Positions 27,270-35,581 of a stretch of 51,288 nucleotides of DNA are shown here, piece after piece (positions within the stretch are counted from its first letter, which is position 1; every line of letters starts with the position of its first letter). Source of the DNA: an uncultured Burkholderiales bacterium (GTDB lineage: Bacteria; Pseudomonadota; Gammaproteobacteria; Burkholderiales; Burkholderiaceae_C); contig CAIKVH010000103.1 in assembly GCA_903830725.1 (NCBI GenBank), positions 1 to 51,288 on the forward strand, read 5' to 3'. The position numbers and the translations under genes are program-made. Below the pieces are notes generated by a model. That model was not told the origin of the DNA. It worked only from the letters and a program-made list of their open reading frames with translations, and did no database searches.

Positions 27270-27889
27270 ATTACCGCCCTTTGAACCAAAACTGGGGATT
27301 GACGATCATTGAAAATAGCCAATGGAGACTTTGGAGCTGCGGGAATCTTACTTCCCACTTCAAAGAACGTATATGACAAGGTGATGGTATTGACTTCTTT
27401 TGACAGTTTTGAATCGATCACAAAAACCACTGGCCACGACCTTTTCTCGCCTGGCGCCAATGTGTACTGATTGAAGCAAAAACACTCTAACTTGTTAAAG
27501 TGCGATGCCGCCTCCTTAGGAGCGTAACTTGGAATAGCCTGCGCTGACATCACCCTATCTTGCGAGTTTTGAAACTCATACATGACCGTGACCAGTTCCC
27601 CAGGATGAACCTGCATTGAATTGGTCTCTGGCTTGAAGTGCCAAGGACCTCTGACATTTGCGTCAAACTCCACCGTGATCGTTCGGGTTGTGTCGACCTG
27701 GGTGTTCTTAGGTAAAACATACCTTGCGTTTCCCGTACCCGCCTGCTCTTTCTCACCAAGCGCCAAAATATTAATGCCCGAATACTCACAAATCGCTTTA
27801 TACATAGGTATTAAAGCGTAGCCAAAACCAAACATGGCAAAGGCTATGAACACCAATTTGTAGAGCAGTTGTTTATTGAGACCGGTCAT
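27266..27889 (-). CDS. ctaG: Cytochrome oxidase assembly protein CtaG (COX11)
   Basis: CtaG/Cox11 delivers copper to the CuB site of subunit I. The 207-aa protein has one N-terminal transmembrane helix (about 10-30) and a periplasmic immunoglobulin-like domain with the copper-binding CFCFNQ (136-141) and FDANVRGPWHFKP. ICEYSGIN after the helix carries a further conserved Cys. It lies between the 36-aa assembly peptide gene and DUF2970 and overlaps the latter by 4 bp. Confidence 0.95.
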   Translation of the reverse strand: MTGLNKQLLYKLVFIAFAMFGFGYALIPMYKAICEYSGINILALGEKEQAGTGNARYVLPKNTQVDTTRTITVEFDANVRGPWHFKPETNSMQVHPGELVTVMYEFQNSQDRVMSAQAIPSYAPKEAASHFNKLECFCFNQYTLAPGEKRSWPVVFVIDSKLSKEVNTITLSYTFFEVGSKIPAAPKSPLAIFNDRQSPVLVQRAVI

Positions 27890-27923
27890 TAAAAAGCTTG
27901 AGGAAAAAGAAGACGCCTGAGGG

Positions 27924-28034
27924 CTAGCCTAATAGCAACATTTTGACAAAGAAACCCAAGAAGAAAATGATCGCAATTGAACCCAGGGCAATGCCCATTC
28001 TTAGGTTCTTTTTCTTTTGTTCAGGCGTCAACAT
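27924..28034 (-). CDS. Cytochrome oxidase small assembly protein (36 aa)
   Basis: A short reading frame lies between ctaD and ctaG. It encodes 36 aa: a charged start (MLTPEQKKKNLRMG) followed by one hydrophobic helix (IALGSIAIIFFLGFFVKMLLLG). Size, composition and position match the small assembly peptide seen between these genes in other Burkholderiales. The ATG lies 23 bp after the ctaD stop codon, and the stop is 34 bp before the ctaG start. The ribosome-binding site is weak, so translation may depend on coupling within the operon. Confidence 0.82.
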   Translation of the reverse strand: MLTPEQKKKNLRMGIALGSIAIIFFLGFFVKMLLLG

Positions 28035-28057
28035 ACGTACTATTAGGCTTTGAAGCT

Positions 28058-29686
28058 TTAACCAATAACCCTGGTCGCTGTAGCGTCCAACTTGGGTGGA
28101 TTTTCAAACGTATGAAAAGGCGCAGGAGAAGGAACCTCCCACTCCAAACCTTCAGCACCGTCCCAAGGCTTTTGCGTTGCTTTCTCACCGTGTCCGCGCA
28201 ACACGGGCAACACGACAAAGAAGAAGAAATAAACCTGTGCAAATCCAAAGAAGAAGGCGCCAACAGAAGCTAAGGCATTAAAGTCAGCAAACTGCATTGG
28301 GTAATCTGCATAACGACGCGGCATACCTGCTAAGCCTAAGAAGTGCATGGGGAAGAACGTTACGTTAAACGCAATGATCGTCCACCAAAAGTGGATCTTG
28401 CCGCGAGTCTCGTTATACATCACGCCCGTCCACTTAGGAGACCAGTAATAAAAACCAGCGAACATAGAGAACAAAGAACCCGCAACCAAAACGTAGTGGA
28501 AGTGAGCAACAACGTAGTAAGTGTCTTGAATTTGCATATCAATGGGAGCCATTGAACAAATCAATCCAGTAAAGCCACCCATCGTAAATACAAATATGAA
28601 TCCAACAGCAAAGAGCATTGGAGTCTCAAATGTCATTGAGCCCTTCCACATTGTGGCTACCCAGTTGAACACCTTAACGCCAGTCGGTACTGAGATCAGC
28701 ATCGTTGCATACATAAAGAAGAGTTGGCCGGTCACTGGCATACCTGTTGCATACATGTGATGCGCCCAGACAATGAAAGACAAAATCGCAATAGAGGATG
28801 TTGCATAAACCATTGAAGCGTAGCCAAAGAGTTTCTTGCGCGCAAAGGCTGGAATGATTTGGCTAACGATACCGAAGGCCGGCAAAATCATAATGTACAC
28901 CTCTGGATGACCAAAGAACCAGAAAATGTGTTGGAACATTACCGGATCGCCACCGCCTGCAGGATTAAAGAATGTCGTTCCAAAATGACGGTCAGTGAGC
29001 GTCATCGTAATTGCGCCAGCTAACACTGGCATCACAGCGATCAACAAATAAGCAGTAATCAACCAAGTCCAAACGAACATTGGCATCTTCATGAGTGTCA
29101 TGCCAGGAGCGCGCATGTTCAAAATAGTGACGATGATGTTGATGGAGCCCATAATTGAGCTCGCACCTAATAAATGAAGCGCAAAAATGGACGAGTCCAT
29201 CGATGGACCCATTTGCAGCGTCAAAGGTGCGTACAAAGTCCATCCACCAGAGGGTGCGCCGCCCGGCACGAAGAAAGAAGTGGCCAACATAATGGCAGCT
29301 GGAATCATCAACCAAAAGCTAAAGTTGTTCATCCTTGCAAAAGCCATATCCGAGGCGCCAATCTGAAGCGGCACCATCCAATTTGCAAATCCTACGAACG
29401 CAGGCATGATGGCACCGAACACCATGATCAATCCGTGCATCGTGGTGAGCTGATTGAATAGCTCGGGATTCACAATTTGAAGACCGGGTTTAAAGAGCTC
29501 TGCTCGGATGAGAAGAGCCAGCACCCCACCAATCAAAAACATGGTGAATGCAAACAACAAATATAGCGTTCCGATATCTTTGTGATTGGTCGCAAACACC
29601 CAACGTCTCCAACCATGCGGTGCACCGTGATGGTCGTGATCGTGGTCGCCTGCAATATGCCCATGGGGGTCAAGAACTGCACTCAT
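28058..29686 (-). CDS. ctaD: Cytochrome c oxidase subunit I
   Basis: This is the catalytic subunit of the aa3-type proton-pumping oxidase. The 542-aa protein has about 12 transmembrane helices. Recognised ligands are H84 in TMHGLIMVF (heme a), H260 with the cross-linked Y264 in GHPEVYIMILPAFG, the HH pair at 309-310 in WAHHMYATG (CuB), and HFHYVLV for heme a and a3. The glutamate of the D-channel is E262. The N-terminus is unusually His/Asp-rich (DHDHDHHGAPHG, 14-25), possibly a copper-holding tail. It is 38 bp downstream of ctaC. Confidence 0.97.
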   Translation of the reverse strand: MSAVLDPHGHIAGDHDHDHHGAPHGWRRWVFATNHKDIGTLYLLFAFTMFLIGGVLALLIRAELFKPGLQIVNPELFNQLTTMHGLIMVFGAIMPAFVGFANWMVPLQIGASDMAFARMNNFSFWLMIPAAIMLATSFFVPGGAPSGGWTLYAPLTLQMGPSMDSSIFALHLLGASSIMGSINIIVTILNMRAPGMTLMKMPMFVWTWLITAYLLIAVMPVLAGAITMTLTDRHFGTTFFNPAGGGDPVMFQHIFWFFGHPEVYIMILPAFGIVSQIIPAFARKKLFGYASMVYATSSIAILSFIVWAHHMYATGMPVTGQLFFMYATMLISVPTGVKVFNWVATMWKGSMTFETPMLFAVGFIFVFTMGGFTGLICSMAPIDMQIQDTYYVVAHFHYVLVAGSLFSMFAGFYYWSPKWTGVMYNETRGKIHFWWTIIAFNVTFFPMHFLGLAGMPRRYADYPMQFADFNALASVGAFFFGFAQVYFFFFVVLPVLRGHGEKATQKPWDGAEGLEWEVPSPAPFHTFENPPKLDATATRVIG

Positions 29687-29724
29687 GCTGATTTCCTTTA
29701 AAGACTAATGCTTAAAAATTTCAA

Positions 29725-30900
29725 TTATTTACGATTGGCTAAAACTTCTGAAGGCTGAACGATTTGATTGGTTTTATTAGACCAATTGTTCTTGGTGAAA
29801 CTGATCACTGCAGCCAAATCTGTGTCACTCAAAGCCTTCCAACTTGGCATCGCTCCGTTGTTTTGCCCGTTCAGCAATACCATGATTTGCTTGGATTTAT
29901 CAGCATTCAAAACGACAGCAGCGCCGTCCAAAGGCTTTACTGGTCCCCCGCCTTTGCCGTTTGGCTGGTGGCAGACCTGGCAGTTCGCTGCGTAAACCTT
30001 AGAGCCTCTGGCTAGCAAATCTTCTTTGGACCACACTTTACTTGGATCATCTTTCAATGAAGCCATTTTCTTTTGCTGCTCATTCACCCACGTGGTGTAC
30101 TCCTCAGCGCTCACAACCTTTACGTCGATTGGCATGTAAGCGTGCTCTTTACCGCATAGCTCTTGACACTGCCCATGAAAGTCACCCTCTCTCTCGGCTC
30201 TAAACCAAGTGTCGCGAACAAACCCAGGAATAGCATCTTGCTTGATCCCAAAAGAAGGAACAGCAAACGCGTGGATTACGTCGGTAGAGGTTGTGATGAT
30301 TCGGACTTTCTTGCCTACTGGAACAACGAGGGGGTTGTCCACCTTGAGCAAGTAGTCATCAATGTCAACGCCCTTGGCGCCGTTGTTAGACATGATCCGT
30401 TGATCGTTGTCTAGTGTTGATACGAAAGAGATACCCTCTCCTTCGCCCTTCAAGTAGTCATATCCCCATTTCCATTGCTGCCCAGTTGCCTTAATGGTCA
30501 GGTCAGCGTTAGAAGTATCTTTCTCAGCAACCACGGCCTTAGTAGCTGGAAGCGCCATGAAAATCACAATAATGAAAGGAATGATCGTCCAAGCAATTTC
30601 GACTTTAACGGAATCATGAAAATTAGCAGCCTTGTAACCTAACGATTTACGGTGCTTCAAAATGGAGTAAAACATGACGCCAAAAACTGCGATGAAAATC
30701 ACAGTGCAAATAATCATCATGAACCAATGCAACCAAACCTGTTCTTCTGCAATTTTTGTCGCAGGTATTTGTATATTTAGTTGACGGACTCCGGGACCTC
30801 CAGGTAAGTCGTTTACCGCCCATGCGGCGCTTGCTACCCAAGCACCAAGGAATAGTAGGCCAGAGGCCAGTTTTTTGGGAAGATCGATCATCTTGTTCAC
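29725..30900 (-). CDS. ctaC: Cytochrome c oxidase subunit II with fused cytochrome c (caa3 type)
   Basis: Subunit II receives electrons at the CuA centre. The 391-aa protein has a signal peptide, two transmembrane helices (about 56-80 and 100-120), and a cupredoxin domain with CuA ligands H210, C245, C249, H253 and M256 (CQELCGKEHAYM). A C-terminal cytochrome c domain carries CQVCH (307-311) and M351 as sixth ligand, which makes this a caa3-type enzyme that can accept electrons directly at its own heme. It heads the ctaC-D-(small)-G-DUF2970-E operon. Confidence 0.96.
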   Translation of the reverse strand: MNKMIDLPKKLASGLLFLGAWVASAAWAVNDLPGGPGVRQLNIQIPATKIAEEQVWLHWFMMIICTVIFIAVFGVMFYSILKHRKSLGYKAANFHDSVKVEIAWTIIPFIIVIFMALPATKAVVAEKDTSNADLTIKATGQQWKWGYDYLKGEGEGISFVSTLDNDQRIMSNNGAKGVDIDDYLLKVDNPLVVPVGKKVRIITTSTDVIHAFAVPSFGIKQDAIPGFVRDTWFRAEREGDFHGQCQELCGKEHAYMPIDVKVVSAEEYTTWVNEQQKKMASLKDDPSKVWSKEDLLARGSKVYAANCQVCHQPNGKGGGPVKPLDGAAVVLNADKSKQIMVLLNGQNNGAMPSWKALSDTDLAAVISFTKNNWSNKTNQIVQPSEVLANRK

Positions 30901-31122
30901 GTTAATTGCCTAAGAAAAAAGAATCAACAAATTAAGGGTTTAGCCTTGTGCTGAAACGGCCAACAATAATCCAGGGTTTATCCTAGCTTTCTACTGGTCG
31001 TGATTGTAGCAATTGTTGCACGTCACTACGTGCCTGACAGGTCGAAATATATTTAAACCTCAGCTTCTATGGGAATATGATTCATTTCAAATCCCATTTT
31101 GAACGTTAAACACCAAATTTGC

Positions 31123-32262
31123 TTAAATTTTCAGCAATTTTTGAGCGTTTTTATACCGTATTGCCGTCAAATCAGCTTTATTAAAACCGTATTTAGCCAA
31201 GCCTTGAACGTGATCCATGGATGTGCGATACGGAAAGTCTGTTCCGAAAAGAACTTGGGAGACGTCTACTAAGTTCAATAGCGATAGCAAAGCACCAGGA
31301 TGAGCGGCCTGGGCTGTATCGTAGTAAAAGCTACGAACAATTTGAAGTACTTGTTCAGGGGAAATTTTCTTACCAAACTCTGCATTCAACGTTGGGAGCA
31401 TCGTTAAGCGCTCAATAAGAAAAGGCATCGTGCCACCTGCATGAGAGAAGATGAAACGAATGTCCTGATACTTTTGCGCAGCCCCGGAGAACAACAAACT
31501 CGTTATAGTACGAGTCGTATCTGTAGCAAATTCAATGGTAGAACCCGGTATCCCGCTTTGTAATCCGGAGCAACATTTTGGATTAGAAGGGTGGGTATAA
31601 ACCACCAACTTTCGGCGATTGATTTCCTCCATGATAGGTGCAAAGGACGCATCCCCAAGCCATTTGCCGTCATAACTTGTGAGCATTGCGATGCCGTTGG
31701 CTTTGAGCACATCCATGCTGTAGGCAATCTCTGCCAAACTAGCCTCTACATCCAGCATGGGCAGGGTCGCAAAAAAACCGAAGCGCTGTGGATAGTCCTG
31801 GGCCAGTTTAGCAGCATATTCATTGCACATTCTTGCAACACGTTGCCTGGTTGCAGAGTCCCCAAAACTTGCAACAGGTGTCGTAGGAGAAGTAAGCGCT
31901 CGGGTCACCCCCGCCTTATCCATATCCTCCATACTCCGACTAAGGGACCATTTGCGCGCAGGAGGCTCGGCTAAATTAGCGCTTTCAAGTTCCTTCACAT
32001 ATTCAGGTGCGAAGACATGGTGATGAACATCAATAAGAAGTGAGTCTGGGTTTGAAATCTCCGCAGCCGACACGCCCACAGAGGATCCTAGCATTCCAGA
32101 GCCCCCGAAAAGTCCTGCCCCGAGAAGTCCGGTTAAAAGCCCCCTTCGCGAGGCGGATACGCCGCAACTCTTGCACCCAGCAAAGTGTCCTAATCCTTTA
32201 GGATTTGGGCTAGCCCCCCGCAGGCTTGACTTACTTAATTGATTTTCATCCTTCATTGACAA
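31123..32262 (-). CDS. Tat-exported amidohydrolase (Amidohydro_2 superfamily)
   Basis: The 379-aa protein has a Tat motif SRRGLLTGLLGAG (38-50) preceded by an odd N-terminal tail with CKSC (30-33), and a predicted mature part starting near ISNPDS. LIDVHHHVF (76-84) supplies the metal-binding His residues of the PF04909-type amidohydrolase/decarboxylase barrel, and further motifs are VVYTHPSNP, FIFSHAGGTMPF and FGTDFPYRT. Homologues include aminocarboxymuconate-semialdehyde decarboxylase, but those are cytosolic, so the substrate is unknown. It lies 137 bp downstream of soxX on the same strand. Confidence 0.85.
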   Translation of the reverse strand: MSMKDENQLSKSSLRGASPNPKGLGHFAGCKSCGVSASRRGLLTGLLGAGLFGGSGMLGSSVGVSAAEISNPDSLLIDVHHHVFAPEYVKELESANLAEPPARKWSLSRSMEDMDKAGVTRALTSPTTPVASFGDSATRQRVARMCNEYAAKLAQDYPQRFGFFATLPMLDVEASLAEIAYSMDVLKANGIAMLTSYDGKWLGDASFAPIMEEINRRKLVVYTHPSNPKCCSGLQSGIPGSTIEFATDTTRTITSLLFSGAAQKYQDIRFIFSHAGGTMPFLIERLTMLPTLNAEFGKKISPEQVLQIVRSFYYDTAQAAHPGALLSLLNLVDVSQVLFGTDFPYRTSMDHVQGLAKYGFNKADLTAIRYKNAQKLLKI

Positions 32263-32399
32263 TCCCCCCGATCATTGAACTGAGGACGACTTTGCCATAA
32301 TTAAATTACAAATCAACCCGTATTTACCAATATATGAGATTCGCAAAATTAGACGGGAATCAATGCCCGATGATGCCAGGGTACTAGTTGCGTGGCTTT

Positions 32400-33203
32400 T
32401 TAATCGTTCACCGCAGAGCGAGGATCAAGCAACAAAGACATCAAGTCCTTAATCTGTTGCTCGTTGAGGATTGGCGCTGAGTGATCCTTTGACTGAGCGT
32501 TTAATGAAACACCAAACCTAGGCATGACGGTGCAAAGATTAAAAGCCTTAGAGTTCATCAAAACACCCCAGGTGTATTGAATAATGGGATCGGTAGAACT
32601 GGAATTTAATTTCTCCTGGAAACTCTCAATGCTAGTGATGCCCCTTAACTTACCGTATTGGTAAAGACTAGGTCCAAGGGTTCCGTAGGAGAGTTCGCTT
32701 TTGCTGAGCCTGTGGCAGTTGTAACAGTTACCACCACTTGGCGAGTCAGCTCGATCGGTCCAAGTTTTTCCGCGTCCATCCTGTGCTATTGACTCGCCTC
32801 GCTTAAAGTCACCAAAGTAGTTTGAATCTGCGGGGGGTTTAATCTGAGCTAAATTTTCAAGTCTGATTTTCTCCATCAACTCAGATATTGACTGAGTTTG
32901 AAGAGTGTTATGGATTGAACTTGCGCTTAAAGTGGAGTTTTTCAAATCCCTTTGAGTCGAGCAAAATCTTTGTGTACTATCCTGATTCAAACGCTCAACT
33001 GTAGCCTGCCCCTTCGTCTCAAATGACTCAGATATAACGCTAAGTGTCTGCGCTCTCAGATTAGCGTCTTCGCCAATTTCATCCCCATTTTTTCGAGCGA
33101 GGGTGCAACTCGTCAAAAGAATGACTGACGCCGCAAATGCAACAGTAGCAGCAACTGAGCAAGGGCTTTTGTAGTTTGAGAATAAGGAATGCATACGGCT
33201 CAC
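32400..33203 (-). CDS. soxX: Sulfur-oxidation c-type cytochrome SoxX
   Basis: SoxX forms the SoxXA complex that oxidatively links thiosulfate to the carrier SoxYZ in the periplasm. The 267-aa protein has a signal peptide with a possible lipobox LTSC (C33), an N-terminal region with ESFETKGQATVERLNQD, and a single heme site CYNCH (160-164) with M227 in CTVMPRFG as likely distal ligand. YGTLGPSLYQYGK is typical of SoxX. The N-terminal extension makes this the long form. It lies 4 bp after soxA. Confidence 0.92.
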   Translation of the reverse strand: MSRMHSLFSNYKSPCSVAATVAFAASVILLTSCTLARKNGDEIGEDANLRAQTLSVISESFETKGQATVERLNQDSTQRFCSTQRDLKNSTLSASSIHNTLQTQSISELMEKIRLENLAQIKPPADSNYFGDFKRGESIAQDGRGKTWTDRADSPSGGNCYNCHRLSKSELSYGTLGPSLYQYGKLRGITSIESFQEKLNSSSTDPIIQYTWGVLMNSKAFNLCTVMPRFGVSLNAQSKDHSAPILNEQQIKDLMSLLLDPRSAVND

Positions 33204-33207
33204 ACTT

Positions 33208-34149
33208 TTACCTTTTTAAACCCGGAGCATCCGCAAGTTGACCACTCGCATTAACGCCCAAATAAACGGACAAGGCAATGGTTGCGGGACTAACATATTT
33301 GGGTTTTGGGAACCGTTGTTGCCGATAACAGTCAGACAACCGTTGCTGCATCGTCCAGATCGATCCTGTTGAAACCCTATATGCAGGCCATGTACCAAAT
33401 GCAAAACCAGAGCCTGCAGGGGTGTTCAGATTAGGTAAATCTTGGAGTCGTATTCGACGCCCTTCTTGTGTATGACAACTTGCACAAGAAAAATCGTGAG
33501 TTCCCGCTCGCATGTAGAAAATTTCACGACCCACTTCATACATTTTTTTCTCTACTGGGTTGGACTGAGGAACATTAAATGCAAGCCCCTGTGACTCGGA
33601 GGATACATAGGCGGCTAAAAGCGCGATATTGAGTCTCTCGCCCTTAGAGAAATCCAAAGCAATCAATTCTTGAGCATTAAAGCCTTGAATGTCTTGCATG
33701 CAAGTAATCAACCGAGACTCTAAGTCTTGAACGCGTTGCGTATCAGGGAAATAGCGTGGCAGTTGAACCCATGCCCCCTTTACAACACCAGGGCCCAAAC
33801 CTAAGTCGCATGACGTGAGGGGCTGCGATTTAGGTCCCCGTGCTTGTGACCACAAGGACTGGCCTTTTGCAACATACAAATCTGCAGGGTTAGCTTCTTG
33901 CAACATTTGACGATACTGGGCTAACGCTGCATCGGTTGCGTCTTTAGCACTGGGGGCCTGGGCGCTCACGGGGTCGGCGCAGACGAAAATCAGACAAGCG
34001 AGACTTGCGGACAAAAGAGCGTGTTGCGCGTGTTTTAAATTAGAAATAAGTCGAGAGAAGGTAAGCAAAGGCCGTAAGTTAAGCCAATAGTTAAGGAAGA
34101 AGTTAAGCAAACATTTAAGCAAACGTTTTGAGTGGAACAAGTAAGTCAT
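33208..34149 (-). CDS. soxA: Sulfur-oxidation c-type cytochrome SoxA (mono-heme form)
   Basis: SoxA carries the active-site heme of SoxXA. The 313-aa product has one heme motif CASCH (222-226), and C274 in LSDCYRQQR is the expected cysteine (persulfide) heme ligand. Where di-heme SoxA proteins have a first CxxCH, here only C114 (LTSCDLG) remains, probably in a disulfide with C150. The signal peptide near 40-64 is preceded by about 35 extra residues built from four 12-bp repeats (34078..34125). No closer Met exists, so the real start may be a downstream non-ATG codon. It is the third gene of soxYZAX. Confidence 0.93.
   Translation of the reverse strand: MTYLFHSKRLLKCLLNFFLNYWLNLRPLLTFSRLISNLKHAQHALLSASLACLIFVCADPVSAQAPSAKDATDAALAQYRQMLQEANPADLYVAKGQSLWSQARGPKSQPLTSCDLGLGPGVVKGAWVQLPRYFPDTQRVQDLESRLITCMQDIQGFNAQELIALDFSKGERLNIALLAAYVSSESQGLAFNVPQSNPVEKKMYEVGREIFYMRAGTHDFSCASCHTQEGRRIRLQDLPNLNTPAGSGFAFGTWPAYRVSTGSIWTMQQRLSDCYRQQRFPKPKYVSPATIALSVYLGVNASGQLADAPGLKR
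34078..34125 (-). repeat. Four-copy 12-bp tandem repeat in the soxA 5' end
   Basis: On the plus strand the units read GTTAAGCCAATA, GTTAAGGAAGAA, GTTAAGCAAACA and TTTAAGCAAACG. The period of 12 keeps the soxA frame and gives a Leu/Asn/Phe-rich N-terminal stretch (about residues 9-24). Confidence 0.75.
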
Positions 34150-34171
34150 TTGGGGGGCGATGCAATTTCAA

Positions 34172-34483
34172 TCAGCTAACTAGGGCTTCATCTGTACGCG
34201 TATCGCCGCGGTTATCGCGCCATGTAATGCTTAACTTGTCGCCGGGTTTCGTTCCTTTTAAAACAAACTGTAGAAAAGGATTTTTAGAAACCCCTCCCCC
34301 CCATTCAGCGGACATGACTACACGTCCGTTCAGAGTTGCAAAAACATCCTGAATATTCCAAATAGGGACAAGCTTGCCGTCCTCATCCTTTCTTTGACCA
34401 GACTCCATTTCATGATTCATCAATACTTTGACAGTTGTAAGGCCACCTTGTGACTGCAACCGAATTCTCATAGGATCAGACAT
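34172..34483 (-). CDS. soxZ: Sulfur carrier subunit SoxZ
   Basis: SoxZ pairs with SoxY as the periplasmic carrier on which sulfur intermediates are bound. The 103-aa protein shows the compact immunoglobulin-like SoxZ pattern: VKVLMNHEMESGQRKD, NGRVVMSAEWGGGVSKNPF and LKGTKPGDKLSITWRDNRG. It has no signal peptide, as usual, because it is exported by Tat together with SoxY. It lies 48 bp after soxY and 22 bp before soxA. Confidence 0.96.
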   Translation of the reverse strand: MSDPMRIRLQSQGGLTTVKVLMNHEMESGQRKDEDGKLVPIWNIQDVFATLNGRVVMSAEWGGGVSKNPFLQFVLKGTKPGDKLSITWRDNRGDTRTDEALVS

Positions 34484-34531
34484 GATCGACTCCGAAAAGT
34501 GTAACGAAACAAATACCCACTAAACAAGGGA

Positions 34532-34990
34532 TTAACCACCACACCCCCCTAAAGTTACCTTTACTTCCTTTTTAGCGAAATGAACCTTGCCATCGGTTAA
34601 TTGAGCAACTGCAATAAATTCAGATGTTTGTGCAAACTTGCAACGCAAAGTGACTGCGGGCGCCATATCATCGGTCATATTAAAAATTGCAATGAGTGGA
34701 ACAGGATTTTTTTCGACCATAAAAATCCAACGCTTTATGTTGCCAAACGAAGTGTTCGCAGCCACTTGCACAACAGAGCCATTCTCAGCAATCTCAGGCG
34801 TGATCAATGAGATTTGTTTACTCTCTGCAGGTAGAGAAAGCCCCAAATTTTTGTAAACATCCAAAATAGTTTTGGCTTCAAATGCGTTTTGCTGATATGC
34901 ATTTGCGCTGCGCATGTAGCCCAAGGACTGCAACATCAACCCCGCTACGAGGGTACTTTTTTTGAGGACTTCGCGCCTGTTGGTTAACAT
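34532..34990 (-). CDS. soxY: Sulfur carrier subunit SoxY
   Basis: SoxY binds the sulfur substrate covalently on a C-terminal cysteine. The 152-aa product ends with the diagnostic GGCGG motif (148-152). The Tat signal NRREVLKKSTLVAGLML is at 4-20. The ATG at 34990 gives that signal peptide; the open frame continues to 35065, but the added residues have no signal-peptide sense. It is the first gene of soxYZAX and is divergent from fccA, with a 14-bp palindrome between them. Confidence 0.96.
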   Translation of the reverse strand: MLTNRREVLKKSTLVAGLMLQSLGYMRSANAYQQNAFEAKTILDVYKNLGLSLPAESKQISLITPEIAENGSVVQVAANTSFGNIKRWIFMVEKNPVPLIAIFNMTDDMAPAVTLRCKFAQTSEFIAVAQLTDGKVHFAKKEVKVTLGGCGG

Positions 34991-35014
34991 GTATAAAACT
35001 CCGACTTTTTCTAC

Positions 35015-35028
35015 TTGCAATATTGCAA
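35015..35028. promoter_or_regulatory. Perfect 14-bp palindrome in the soxY-fccA divergent region
   Basis: TTGCAATATTGCAA lies 25 bp upstream of the soxY ATG and about 90 bp before fccA. Its size and placement between two sulfur-oxidation operons suggest an operator for a dimeric regulator. No regulator gene is present nearby, and the binding protein is unknown. Confidence 0.4.
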
Positions 35029-35051
35029 ATGACCTATCATTGTGCCTTATT

Positions 35052-35080
35052 TTGACCGCATCCATAAAACCAGTAAGATT
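35052..35080 (+). promoter_or_regulatory. Weak candidate promoter for fccAB
   Basis: TTGACC (35052..35057) and AAGATT (35075..35080) have a 17-bp spacing, about 40 bp before the TTG of fccA. The -35 box is good and the -10 poor, so this is only a suggestion. Confidence 0.25.
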
Positions 35081-35118
35081 GTGCGGGCCCTTAACGATTC
35101 GTTATCATAAATTTTCAA

Positions 35119-35559
35119 TTGTTTAAATACCTCATCCTCTTTGCTCAGCGACTGAGCATTTACAACCCAATTTCAACTGCTGTATGCCTGTTGGCGGTAC
35201 TGGGATTGCAAACTCCGGCGTTCTCGCAAACTTTGCAGGACAGAGCTGACACAAAGTTGATCGCAAATCTTCCCGCTATCAATCTGACTCAAAATAATCT
35301 TTCACAAAGCACCAACGCTGCAATGTGCGCACAGTGCCACGGGACAAACGGTGTATCAGACCCTAGCTCTTTAATCTCCAGCCTAGCAGGGATGCCCAGG
35401 CAAGAGTTTATTCAAAAGATGCAAGACTTCAAGCTCGCCAGCCCAACCTCCTCAGTTATGGCCAGACTAGCCAAGGGGCTCTTTGAAGAACAAATCAATA
35501 GCGCCGCTATTTTCTTTGAGAATCAGACGAAGCCCCCAGTTTCAAAAAACCAAAACTAA
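35119..35559 (+). CDS. fccA: Cytochrome c subunit of flavocytochrome c sulfide dehydrogenase
   Basis: This periplasmic electron acceptor of the sulfide dehydrogenase is 146 aa with a signal peptide (about 1-36, ending AFSQ), a single heme site CAQCH (70-74) and a probable distal ligand Met114 in SSVMARLAKG. No ATG is available in frame before the signal peptide. The TTG at 35119 is the only sensible start and lacks a ribosome-binding site. It is followed 22 bp later by the flavoprotein subunit gene, which supports the FccA/SoxE assignment. Confidence 0.85.
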   Translation: MFKYLILFAQRLSIYNPISTAVCLLAVLGLQTPAFSQTLQDRADTKLIANLPAINLTQNNLSQSTNAAMCAQCHGTNGVSDPSSLISSLAGMPRQEFIQKMQDFKLASPTSSVMARLAKGLFEEQINSAAIFFENQTKPPVSKNQN

Positions 35560-35581
35560 AACTTAACTTATATTATTTATT

